52,050 nt of DNA from Oscillospiraceae bacterium (GTDB lineage: Bacteria > Bacillota > Clostridia > Oscillospirales > Ruminococcaceae). The stretch is from the NCBI GenBank assembly GCA_900768105.1, contig CAAGBQ010000130.1, positions 1 through 52,050 on the forward strand. Reading direction: 5' to 3'. Below the pieces are notes generated by a model. That model searched no databases, was not told the DNA's origin, and worked only from the letters and a program-made list of their open reading frames with translations. Position numbers and translations under genes: made by a program. Shown here piece by piece: positions 1 to 6,340 of the stretch (position 1 is the stretch's first letter; every line of letters begins with the position of its first letter).

Positions 1-1129
1 AAGCTCTGCCGTTCAAAATGCTTGCAACGCCCGTATTAAAATTATATGTACTGTTAATATTATCGGTAAGAATAACGCCTACGGAATTTTGATTTAATTC
101 GGCAAGAGGAATAATCGTATCTTTCCAAACCTTGCCCTCATCGGTATTCAAAAAGTCTTGCCAATCTCCGGTGTACTCGGCAATAAAGGGCAGGGCATTG
201 TCGTCAACGGTGTAATAAATGTTGTCTGCTATGTATCCGCTATCCAACTCAACCTTTTCGGTATGCTTTATTTCGGTGAAGTTTATATCATCTCCAAAGG
301 CATCGTCCGTAAGAACCAGATAGCGGTATACTTCTTCATCCGGACGGAGAACGGTTCCCCATTTTCCGTTTTTATGGTCATAACCGCCATCGGTGAAATG
401 TCCTCCGTAAAATCCGCGGACAAGATACTGCTTGCCCTCTTCAAATGGGATTATTTTATCATCGCCGTCAATGTTATAGAATGGGAGTGCACCGGTGTTG
501 GAACCAGCTTTTATGGTAACGCTTTTTCCTACAATATCACCGTAGGAATCCATAAGGGAAACGCAGCCGAGAACCTCAAACTCGGCTTTATAGCTCTCTG
601 TTCCTGTAACAAAGCAGTTCATTCCGCTATCATCTATATAGAAGTCCGGATGCACTGTTGTATCGGTTATTTTTTTGCATTTTAGTGCAAGAACGCAAAA
701 ATCATATCTGAACAAATCAAATGCATCGGCATAATTTGTCACCTTTAATGAGCCAGAGGAAATACCTTGCAGGTCGGGGAGTGCCGCGCTTAAAAGTCCG
801 CCTTTTTCAGCATTTTCAAGTTGCGGAGCATTGAGCACGACTTTTTCGATATTTTCCTTGCTGTATGTAATGGTTCCATCTACCCAATGAGTGTTTCCGT
901 CATCGCTCGGCTTCCAACCAATTTTCATTTTATCCATAATATAGTTTTTGTTATAAGAAACCGGTATTGCGAGGGTGGTATATGAAGAATCTATATCGGA
1001 AATCTGGCTTTGAGCACTGAAGTATGCGCAGCAGCCAATGCAGGAAAATGTGACGGAGGAGGCAATCAAAATGATAAGCAAAACGGAAAAAGCCTTTTTT
1101 CTTATCATTAATTGACGAAAAATGTTCAT
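1..1129 (-). CDS. FtsX/MacB-like ABC transporter permease, 5' part only (runs off the window)
   Basis: An open frame runs from an ATG at 1129 to the window edge without a stop, so only the first 376 residues are visible. A GGAGG (1140-1136) lies six bases before the ATG. The N-terminus has a short basic stretch (MNIFRQLMIRKK) and one hydrophobic segment at about residues 13-38, then a long extracytoplasmic region beginning with an IDSSYTT-type motif. This is the layout of FtsX/MacB-type permeases of Clostridia: one transmembrane helix, a large extracellular domain, then three more helices, which would lie outside the window. The visible end (VASILNGRA) resembles the point where such proteins continue into the next extracellular repeat. 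The family call is inferred from architecture; substrate unknown. The gene follows the small secreted protein at 1235-1644 on the same strand. Confidence 0.6.
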   Translation of the reverse strand, partial: MNIFRQLMIRKKAFSVLLIILIASSVTFSCIGCCAYFSAQSQISDIDSSYTTLAIPVSYNKNYIMDKMKIGWKPSDDGNTHWVDGTITYSKENIEKVVLNAPQLENAEKGGLLSAALPDLQGISSGSLKVTNYADAFDLFRYDFCVLALKCKKITDTTVHPDFYIDDSGMNCFVTGTESYKAEFEVLGCVSLMDSYGDIVGKSVTIKAGSNTGALPFYNIDGDDKIIPFEEGKQYLVRGFYGGHFTDGGYDHKNGKWGTVLRPDEEVYRYLVLTDDAFGDDINFTEIKHTEKVELDSGYIADNIYYTVDDNALPFIAEYTGDWQDFLNTDEGKVWKDTIIPLAELNQNSVGVILTDNINSTYNFNTGVASILNGRA

Positions 1130-1150
1130 AACAAACCTCCTGAATATTTC

Positions 1151-1187
1151 ATAATCCAATCCCCGCAAAAAGCGGGGACCGGATTAT
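1151..1187 (-). repeat. Nested inverted repeat between two minus-strand genes
   Basis: An outer 7-bp repeat (ATAATCC 1151-1157, GGATTAT 1181-1187) encloses a GC-rich 6-bp stem with an A5 loop (CCCCGC 1161-1166, GCGGGG 1172-1177), separated by 3-base internal loops. No T-run follows in the minus direction, and the structure sits ten bases before the Shine-Dalgarno of the downstream permease. An mRNA processing or stability hairpin is more likely than a strong terminator. Confidence 0.5.
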
Positions 1188-1234
1188 GATTATGATAGGA
1201 ATAAAAAGATAAAACAAAATGTAATTTCAAAAAA

Positions 1235-1644
1235 TCAATAGGGAAGCCACCGACAACTACTGCCAGTATGGTTTGCTCCGGGGCAGCGGACGGTTTCTGT
1301 TACCTTCTTATAACAATCAGAACATTGCTTTACAATTGTTTGCAAGCGTCCATTACAACTTGCACTGTAATATTCCATAGAGTGTCCACTGTCTCCTACA
1401 TAAGTTGTCTCTTGAATAGTTGCACCGCAAACACTTCTATCACATATATAGGTTTTTACAGACTCAACTTTATGATCGTAGTCGTCAATGGGGGTAAATT
1501 TTAGTCTGGTGTCAACAAGAGTTTTCGAGGAATGATTGCATACTGCATTAGGATCGCTATCCGGCGGCACTATTGCTGCCAAAGCCGGAACGGCAATAGC
1601 TGCGAGCATAACAGCGGCGAGTATAAATGCAAGAATTTTTTCAT
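1235..1644 (-). CDS. Small secreted cysteine-rich protein with a frameshift in its signal peptide
   Basis: No recognised family. The ATG at 1644 has a good GGAGG (1657-1653) but reads into a stop after 24 codons. The frame that continues to 1235 begins after ATG plus six A. With one extra A it would read MKKILAFILAAVMLAAIAVPALA, a complete Sec signal peptide ending in an ALA cleavage motif, then about 110 mature residues. The mature part has eight cysteines, including a CSDC pair, and no transmembrane segment, so a secreted disulfide-rich protein is likely. In the genome as given, only an internal ATG at 1609 starts this frame, and it lacks a ribosome binding site and half of the signal peptide. 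The A-tract could be a sequencing error, a true mutation, or a slippage/phase-variation site. Confidence 0.6.
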
Positions 1645-1761
1645 TTTTAGTTCCTCCTTTTTTTGAGAACGGTCATTGTGGTGAATATTCTTATAGGGGG
1701 AATGCGATGGGAACTGACGCGGATTAAAATCGTCTTTCGGAATCGCCGCCTTTCCTGCGTA

Positions 1762-1793
1762 CAGAATTTTTAATAAAATAGGCAAAAATTCTG
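1762..1793 (-). repeat. Inverted repeat in the leader of the small secreted protein
   Basis: CAGAATTTTT at 1762-1771 and AAAAATTCTG at 1784-1793 form a perfect 10-bp stem with a 12-base loop. A second perfect 9-bp repeat (TTGCAAAAC 1801-1809, GTTTTGCAA 1823-1831) covers the predicted transcription start just below the -10 box at 1841-1836. The leader of about 185 nt is therefore structured. No T-run suggests a terminator. Confidence 0.45.
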
Positions 1794-1835
1794 AACTTTT
1801 TTGCAAAACTTATGTAAATTTTGTTTTGCAATTAC

Positions 1836-1864
1836 ATTATACCAGATGATTACAAAAAATACAA
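1836..1864 (-). promoter_or_regulatory. Putative extended -10 promoter for the small secreted protein
   Basis: Read on the minus strand, TATAAT (1841-1836) is preceded by TGG, giving an extended -10, with a weak -35 (TTGTAT, 1864-1859) at 17-bp spacing. It points at the gene starting at 1644. Confidence 0.45.
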
Positions 1865-1959
1865 TAGTATTTATGCAAAAATAGAAAAAATTTATCGAAT
1901 TTCCTTATAAATAATATTATTATGTTTTTTTGATTTAACAGAGAAAGAAAATCCGGCTA

Positions 1960-2133
1960 AAGTCTTTGCGCCTCCGCCAAAAAAGGCGCAAAGACTTCAA
2001 AAAAACTGGACAAATTTGGTCGAAGTACCCGCCGGAAAAAAGTACTTCACATATATAGACCCGAAAAATCAAAAAGTGCAACACTTTTTTTGAAAAAAAT
2101 TAAAAAAATTTTTTTAATTTGCGGCGAAGCCGC
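1960..2133. repeat. Run of five consecutive inverted repeats in a divergent intergenic region
   Basis: The 597-bp space between the genes starting at 1644 (minus) and 2242 (plus) has no convincing ORF. It holds a perfect 13-bp stem with a 12-base loop (1960-1972/1985-1997), a 7-bp stem (GAAGTAC 2022-2028, GTACTTC 2042-2048), an 8-bp stem followed by T (2071-2078/2082-2089), a 24-bp perfect A/T palindrome (2097-2120), and a 5-bp GC stem (GCGGC 2121-2125, GCCGC 2129-2133). Both flanking genes point away, so these are not their terminators. A structured non-coding RNA or a degenerate mobile relic is possible. Confidence 0.45.
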
Positions 2134-2171
2134 CTTCGTAAAAAATCAACATAAAATAAATGTTAAAACTG

Positions 2172-2200
2172 TTGCAAGAAACAAAACAATGTGCTATAAT
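2172..2200 (+). promoter_or_regulatory. Promoter of the scfA-scfB operon
   Basis: TTGCAA (2172-2177), a 17-bp spacer and a perfect TATAAT (2195-2200) lie 42 bp before the scfA start codon, a typical housekeeping-sigma promoter. Confidence 0.8.
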
Positions 2201-2241
2201 TTTTATTATTGAAAAGCTATATTATTCTGGAGGATTACATA

Positions 2242-2400
2242 ATGGAACACATCAAAACTGTTAACAACGCAAATCTTAAAGAATCCTGCGCAAAGGGCGG
2301 CTGCGGCGAATGCCAGGCTTCCTGCCAGTCCGCTTGCAAAACCTCTTGCACCGTTGCCAACCAGGAATGCGAGAACGATTCCCGCAAAGCAGGCAAATAA
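2242..2400 (+). CDS. scfA: SCIFF ranthipeptide precursor
   Basis: Precursor of the ribosomally made, thioether-crosslinked SCIFF (six cysteines in forty-five residues) peptide, near-universal in Clostridia. The 52-residue product has the diagnostic MEHIKTVN start and the GGCGEC-x3-C-x3-C-x3-C core, with a last cysteine in NQEC. The maturase forms bonds from cysteine sulfur to carbons of other core residues. The start at 2242 is chosen because GGAGG (2229-2233) lies eight bases before it; an upstream in-frame ATG at 2209 would begin almost at the transcription start. Cysteines are at 16, 21, 24, 28, 32, 36 and 43: seven, one more than the family name implies, because residue 16 is Cys. The biological role of the mature peptide is unknown. 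The maturase gene follows 69 bases downstream. Confidence 0.93.
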   Translation: MEHIKTVNNANLKESCAKGGCGECQASCQSACKTSCTVANQECENDSRKAGK

Positions 2401-2425
2401 TTTCATTTTAGGTTTATGAAGAATT

Positions 2426-2455
2426 TGCAGGCGCGGGTTCGTGCCTGCATTTTTA
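2426..2455 (+). terminator. Intercistronic hairpin with T-tract between scfA and scfB
   Basis: TGCAGGC (2426-2432) pairs with GCCTGCA (2443-2449), extended by three inner pairs, and is followed by TTTTTAT. Its position between precursor and maturase suggests partial termination or a 3' stabilising hairpin that keeps the peptide transcript in excess of the enzyme transcript. This is a common arrangement in peptide-modification operons; the effect here is inferred. Confidence 0.7.
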
Positions 2456-2469
2456 TCGGAGAAATTTTA

Positions 2470-3846
2470 ATGGTACATACTTATTTTATGAATGGCTATT
2501 ATATAGCCCTTGATTCAAATTCCGGCGCTGTTCATTCTTTGGACAAGCCTACATTTGACCTTTTAAGCAAATTTACCGAAAAGCTTCCGGAAAAGTGCCC
2601 CGAAGAAATTCTTGACGAGCTTTCTGAAGAATGCTCGCGCAGCGAGCTTGAAGAAATTTATTCCGAGCTTTTGGAGCTTCAAAAGGCGGGCCAGCTTTTC
2701 AGCGATGATGATTATGAACGCTTTACCGGAATGATGAAGGGTGCGCCGATTAAATCCATGTGCCTTCACATTGCGCATGATTGCAATCTTCGCTGCAAAT
2801 ACTGCTTTGCTTCTACCGGAGATTTTGGCAAAGGTAGAAAGCTTATGCCTGTCGAAACCGGCAAAAAAGCTATTGACTTTTTGCTTGAACATTCCGGAAA
2901 CCGTCACAACCTTGAGCTTGACTTCTTTGGCGGAGAGCCGCTTATGAACTGGGACGCAGTAAAGGAAATTATTAAATATGCCAGAAGCAAAGAACAGGAA
3001 TATAACAAATGCTTCCGTTTTACCGTTACCACAAACGGCATGCTGCTTGATGATGAGAGCATTGATTTCATCAATAGCGAAATGAAAAATGTAGTGCTTT
3101 CTCTTGACGGAAGAAAATGCGTAAATGATGCTATGCGCCTTACGGTGAACGGAAAAGGCAGCTACGATATATTTGTACCGAAGTTCCAAAAGCTTGTTGA
3201 AAAGCGCCGCGAAGGCAAATTTACGGAATATTATGTTCGCGGAACCTTTACCAAAAATAATCTTGATTTTGCGAAGGATGTTTACCACATCGCGGATGAT
3301 TTGGGCTTTGACCAACTTAGCGTAGAGCCGGTTATAGCCGACGAAAGTGAGCCTTATGCTCTTACCGAGGCGGATCTTCCGAGAATATATGAGGAATATG
3401 AAAAGCTTGCGGTAGAAATGATTCGCCGCAAAAAGGAGGAGGGCGGCTGCTTTAATTTCTTCCACTTTATGATAAACCTTGACCAAGGCCCTTGCGCTAT
3501 CAAGCGTTTGCGCGGCTGCGGCTGCGGAAACGAATATGTTTCTGTAACTCCGGACGGAGATATTTATCCCTGCCATCAGTTTGTGGGCCATGATGAGTGG
3601 AAAATGGGAAATATTGAAGACGGCTCGCTCGATTTGAGCATTAAGGATAAATTTGCGTGCTCAAATGTTTATACTAAAGAAGGCTGCAAGGATTGCTGGT
3701 GCAAGTTCTATTGTTCCGGCGGCTGCAACGCAAACAACTATTCTTTCAATAGAAATATTGATAAGCCGGTAAAGCTTTCCTGCGATATTGAAAGAAAGCG
3801 CGTTGAATGTGCCGTTATGATTAAAGTTGCCATGGCAGATAAATAA
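2470..3846 (+). CDS. scfB: SCIFF maturase, radical SAM/SPASM thioether-forming enzyme
   Basis: Uses S-adenosylmethionine and iron-sulfur clusters to install thioether crosslinks in the ScfA peptide. The predicted 458-residue protein starts with MVHTYFMNGYYIALD, typical of SCIFF maturases; a GGAG eight bases upstream supports 2470 rather than the in-frame ATG at 2416, which lies before the intercistronic hairpin. The N-terminal ~90 residues form the peptide-recognition region. The radical SAM motif C105-x3-C109-x2-C112 is intact and is followed by a GGEP motif. The C-terminal ~110 residues are a cysteine-rich SPASM domain (GCGCG, PCHQF, CKDCWCKFYCSGGC) expected to bind two auxiliary [4Fe-4S] clusters. 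A strong terminator closes the operon, so scfA-scfB is a self-contained two-gene unit. Confidence 0.93.
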   Translation: MVHTYFMNGYYIALDSNSGAVHSLDKPTFDLLSKFTEKLPEKCPEEILDELSEECSRSELEEIYSELLELQKAGQLFSDDDYERFTGMMKGAPIKSMCLHIAHDCNLRCKYCFASTGDFGKGRKLMPVETGKKAIDFLLEHSGNRHNLELDFFGGEPLMNWDAVKEIIKYARSKEQEYNKCFRFTVTTNGMLLDDESIDFINSEMKNVVLSLDGRKCVNDAMRLTVNGKGSYDIFVPKFQKLVEKRREGKFTEYYVRGTFTKNNLDFAKDVYHIADDLGFDQLSVEPVIADESEPYALTEADLPRIYEEYEKLAVEMIRRKKEEGGCFNFFHFMINLDQGPCAIKRLRGCGCGNEYVSVTPDGDIYPCHQFVGHDEWKMGNIEDGSLDLSIKDKFACSNVYTKEGCKDCWCKFYCSGGCNANNYSFNRNIDKPVKLSCDIERKRVECAVMIKVAMADK

Positions 3847-3860
3847 TTGCAAAAAAATTT

Positions 3861-3890
3861 AAGCTCCGGAATATCCGGAGCTTATTTTTT
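3861..3890 (+). terminator. Intrinsic terminator of scfAB
   Basis: A perfect 10-bp stem (AAGCTCCGGA 3861-3870, TCCGGAGCTT 3874-3883) with a 3-base loop is followed by ATTTTTT. Confidence 0.9.
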
Positions 3891-3937
3891 ATATATTGAT
3901 AGGGAAGAGCAAAGGGAAGGGGAAAGATGTACAAACC

Positions 3938-4504
3938 ATGAGCGTAAAAATGAAAGAAATTATTAAAAATAAGTATTTGCTTGCCGCTTGCGGGCTGCTT
4001 TTGACCGGAGTGATAATCGGAGTTTGCGTACTTGGGTTTTTGCCGGAGGAATTAAAAAGCCAACTTGGTACATTCGTGCTCAAAGACAGCAAAGGTGTGC
4101 TCAACTCCGCAATGAATAGGTTTACTCTGCCTTTTTTTGTTTTATTGCTGTTATACATCGGTGGATTTAATGCGGTGGGACATATTACCGTGGCATTTTC
4201 CATGCTGTGCTTCGGAACAGTTTACGGAATAAAAAGTGCATTAAATTTTTATTATCTTGGAAGTGATTTTATCATAAATGCGGTAGCCGATTATCTGACA
4301 TTCTCCGTATATTCGGCGTTTCTTATTATTACGATGGCAGAAAGCAGTTTTTTGTCATCGCAGCATGTCTATATACAGATTAACGGAAAAGCACCTGATA
4401 AACAGCTATATAATGCGAAAAATCAAACTGTAAAGCTTATTACTTTTACAGCCGTTATGGCCATATTTTCGCTGCTTTCAGGTTATATTTCAACCGTTAT
4501 TTAA
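3938..4504 (+). CDS. spoIIM: SpoIIM-like integral membrane protein
   Basis: A 188-residue protein with about five hydrophobic segments (roughly residues 13-34, 65-86, 90-112, 120-145, 163-186) and short loops. Size, topology and location beside a Xer recombinase gene fit SpoIIM, part of the SpoIIDMP complex that remodels peptidoglycan during forespore engulfment; in Bacillus subtilis spoIIM also lies close to the xerD homologue. Sequence identity to SpoIIM is not obvious by eye, so this rests on architecture and context. The frame is open back to a TTG at 3896 inside the tail of the preceding terminator; ATG 3938 is preferred, with a purine-rich AAGGGG at 3917-3922 as a rather distant ribosome binding site. 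Its last 15 bases overlap the convergent recombinase gene. Confidence 0.5.
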   Translation: MSVKMKEIIKNKYLLAACGLLLTGVIIGVCVLGFLPEELKSQLGTFVLKDSKGVLNSAMNRFTLPFFVLLLLYIGGFNAVGHITVAFSMLCFGTVYGIKSALNFYYLGSDFIINAVADYLTFSVYSAFLIITMAESSFLSSQHVYIQINGKAPDKQLYNAKNQTVKLITFTAVMAIFSLLSGYISTVI

Positions 4505-5497
4505 AGGCTTCGTGGATTTTTTTGGCTTTATATTTTCAAGAGGAGATTTTTTGGAGGCTTCCTCAATTTGTTTATTGCTTACATGAGTATAAATTTCCGT
4601 TGTGGATAAGCTTTCATGGCCGAGCAGTTCTTTCAGGACGCGGATGTCAACTCCTGCATCCTGATAAAGCAGCGTTGCTGCCGTGTGGCGCAGCTTGTGC
4701 GGAGAAATTCCCATGCCGTCAAGCCCGGCCTGTTTCAGGCATTTTTCAACTATCATTTCAACGCTGCGTGCTCCGATTCGCTTTCCGCATCGATTAAGAA
4801 AAAGTGCGTCTTTATCAACTCGCTTTATTTTTTCTCCGGAATTAAGCACGGCTAAATAACGGTTGATTGCGTTAAGACAGGAATTATTAAGATAAACGAT
4901 GCGTTCTTTGTTGCCTTTGCCAAGCAACTTTAATCGGTTATTATGAATATCGGAAATATTTATTCCGCAAAGCTCCGAAAGGCGCATTCCGCAATTTAGG
5001 AATAGCGTTATAATGCAAAAATCGCGTTCGGTAAAGCTTGTTTCAATATGTGTAAGCAGCTCCAAAGCCTGCTCAAGAGTGAGATATTTCGGAAGAGTCT
5101 TTTTTAGTTTTGGTGTTTCCAAATTGAGCATTGGGTTTTCTATAAGCTTTCCGGAAGAAACCGTAAGGTATTTATAAAATGAGCGTATAGCCGAAACTTT
5201 GCGCGAACGCGCCTTTGCCTGATTATTATGTTCTGTTTGAAATTCCGCAAGAAATTGCATTGCATCAAGCTTTGTTGCATTTTTAATTAAATCAAAGCCT
5301 GCGCCGGAAATATCAATTTCGGAATACTCGGTATTTGCAGGAACGGTTTTATTTTCGAGCATAAGAAATCTTATAAAAGAGCGCAGTTCAATGTAGTAGC
5401 CATCTACGGTTCGCGGCGAACGGCCTTTGATAGTTTCCATATAAAAAAGAAATTCTTTTAAATAGTCAGGACAGTTGTCCAAATATGCTTTATTCAT
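4490..5497 (-). CDS. xerD: Tyrosine site-specific recombinase of the XerC/XerD family
   Basis: Catalyses strand exchange by a tyrosine-linked covalent intermediate, classically resolving chromosome dimers at dif. In the 335-residue product the full catalytic set is visible: R172 (GMRLSEL), K194 (LLGKGNK), H267 and R270 (HKLRH), H294 (LGHESL) and nucleophile Y303. The N-terminal ~125 residues are the SAM-like core-binding domain (GRSPRTVDGY). It is somewhat longer than the usual ~300 residues because of an N-terminal extension and a basic C-terminal tail (IKPKKSTKP). XerC and XerD cannot be told apart by eye; xerD is suggested by the SpoIIM-like neighbour. The ATG at 5497 has AGGAAAGGAA upstream. 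A perfect 28-bp 11-6-11 inverted repeat lies just upstream of the gene. Confidence 0.85.
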   Translation of the reverse strand: MNKAYLDNCPDYLKEFLFYMETIKGRSPRTVDGYYIELRSFIRFLMLENKTVPANTEYSEIDISGAGFDLIKNATKLDAMQFLAEFQTEHNNQAKARSRKVSAIRSFYKYLTVSSGKLIENPMLNLETPKLKKTLPKYLTLEQALELLTHIETSFTERDFCIITLFLNCGMRLSELCGINISDIHNNRLKLLGKGNKERIVYLNNSCLNAINRYLAVLNSGEKIKRVDKDALFLNRCGKRIGARSVEMIVEKCLKQAGLDGMGISPHKLRHTAATLLYQDAGVDIRVLKELLGHESLSTTEIYTHVSNKQIEEASKKSPLENIKPKKSTKPLNNG

Positions 5498-5522
5498 TAA
5501 AACGGTTCCTTTCCTCTACCCG

Positions 5523-5554
5523 CAACTTCGCTAAATTTCTATTTAGCGAAGTTG
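5523..5554. repeat. Perfect 14-bp inverted repeat upstream of the Xer recombinase gene
   Basis: CAACTTCGCTAAAT (5523-5536) and ATTTAGCGAAGTTG (5541-5554) are perfect inverted copies around a 4-base centre. The inner 28 bp (5525-5552) can be read as 11-bp arms about a 6-bp centre, the size and spacing of a dif site. No T-run follows on either strand, which argues against a simple terminator for the DUF6873 gene ending at 5585. It could be a Xer binding site, an operator or an mRNA hairpin. Confidence 0.6.
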
Positions 5555-5584
5555 ACAGTATCGTTTTTACGAGGCTCCCTCTGC

Positions 5585-6334
5585 TCAATTTTCCTCACAA
5601 AGAGGCAAAATTCCGCCGATATCACAAAGCGTTCTTCCGCCGAGGTTTTCTATATAAATGTTCCTGTTGCGTAAAAAATCTTTTATGTTATCAAAATCCT
5701 TCAGTTGTTTCATATCACCACTGGTTCCAAGGATTTTATTTTCAATCATTCCGCCACAACCACCGATAAATCCCGTATTATAACCTTTAAGATATATTTC
5801 ACCCTCGCGTATGAGCAAAACTTCAATTCCGTGTGCTTCTGCGACTTTTGCGATTCCCCTGTCTGCGGTTATAATTGCATCGCTGCACGCTGCCAAAACC
5901 GAGCATTTTGAATACCCTTGTTTTACGGCAATAATATCCATATTGTTACTGTAAATGTGTTCCATTAAGCATTCGTTGGCGGCAATGGGGTTCATTATAA
6001 TGTTTTTACCGAGGATTGCGGCGTTTAAGCCGCAGTCACAGGGGTATGTTTCTTTTAAAGGTGCAGATGCTTTCTTTAAATTGAATCCTATTGCATTTAA
6101 CATAGCTTCACATTCGTTTGAGCACGAAGCCGTGAGCATGGAATTTCCCCCAAGGTGCAAAAGCTGAAGATCTGCATGCGAAGCAATCCCCTCCGGCAAA
6201 TTTGAGCACGGGTTAACAGGTACAACGCATATTTTTGCGGATTGCAGCGCTTCTATTACATCCTTTGCCTGCGCGGAAACCGCCGCAACTGTTACTTTTC
6301 CTTTTGGAAAATTTGGATTTTCAATATAGTTCAA
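5585..6334 (-). CDS. DUF6873-type protein (guanidino-modifying-enzyme-like fold)
   Basis: A 249-residue soluble protein that resembles the clostridial DUF6873 family, grouped with the GME fold of arginine deiminases and related hydrolases. Recognisable family features are the SHADLQLLHLG segment (about residues 52-62), a NAAILGKNIIMNP stretch, a VKQGYSKCS motif, an ITADRGIAK motif and a glycine-rich GFIGGCGGM loop. No activity has been established for the family to my knowledge, so no reaction is assigned. The start is a TTG with AAGGA nine bases upstream. It begins six bases after the radA stop, so it is the third gene of a cwlD-radA operon. Confidence 0.65.
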   Translation of the reverse strand: MNYIENPNFPKGKVTVAAVSAQAKDVIEALQSAKICVVPVNPCSNLPEGIASHADLQLLHLGGNSMLTASCSNECEAMLNAIGFNLKKASAPLKETYPCDCGLNAAILGKNIIMNPIAANECLMEHIYSNNMDIIAVKQGYSKCSVLAACSDAIITADRGIAKVAEAHGIEVLLIREGEIYLKGYNTGFIGGCGGMIENKILGTSGDMKQLKDFDNIKDFLRNRNIYIENLGGRTLCDIGGILPLCEEN

Positions 6335-6340
6335 TTTTAC

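Noticed and set aside
158..685. 175-residue plus-strand open frame
   Set aside because: It lies wholly inside the minus-strand permease frame, which has a good start, ribosome binding site and signal/anchor segment.
1570..1806. 78-residue minus-strand frame overlapping the small secreted protein
   Set aside because: Only its last 24 codons follow a ribosome binding site and they read out of the signal-peptide frame; it is the product of the A6 frameshift.
2209..2241. Upstream in-frame ATG for the SCIFF peptide (63-residue version)
   Set aside because: The ATG lies about nine bases after the -10 box, at the expected transcription start; the ATG at 2242 has an optimal GGAGG and the family-typical N-terminus.
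2563..3591. 342-residue open frame antisense to scfB
   Set aside because: It mirrors the codon pattern of scfB on the other strand, has no domain pattern or ribosome binding site, and scfB itself is certain.
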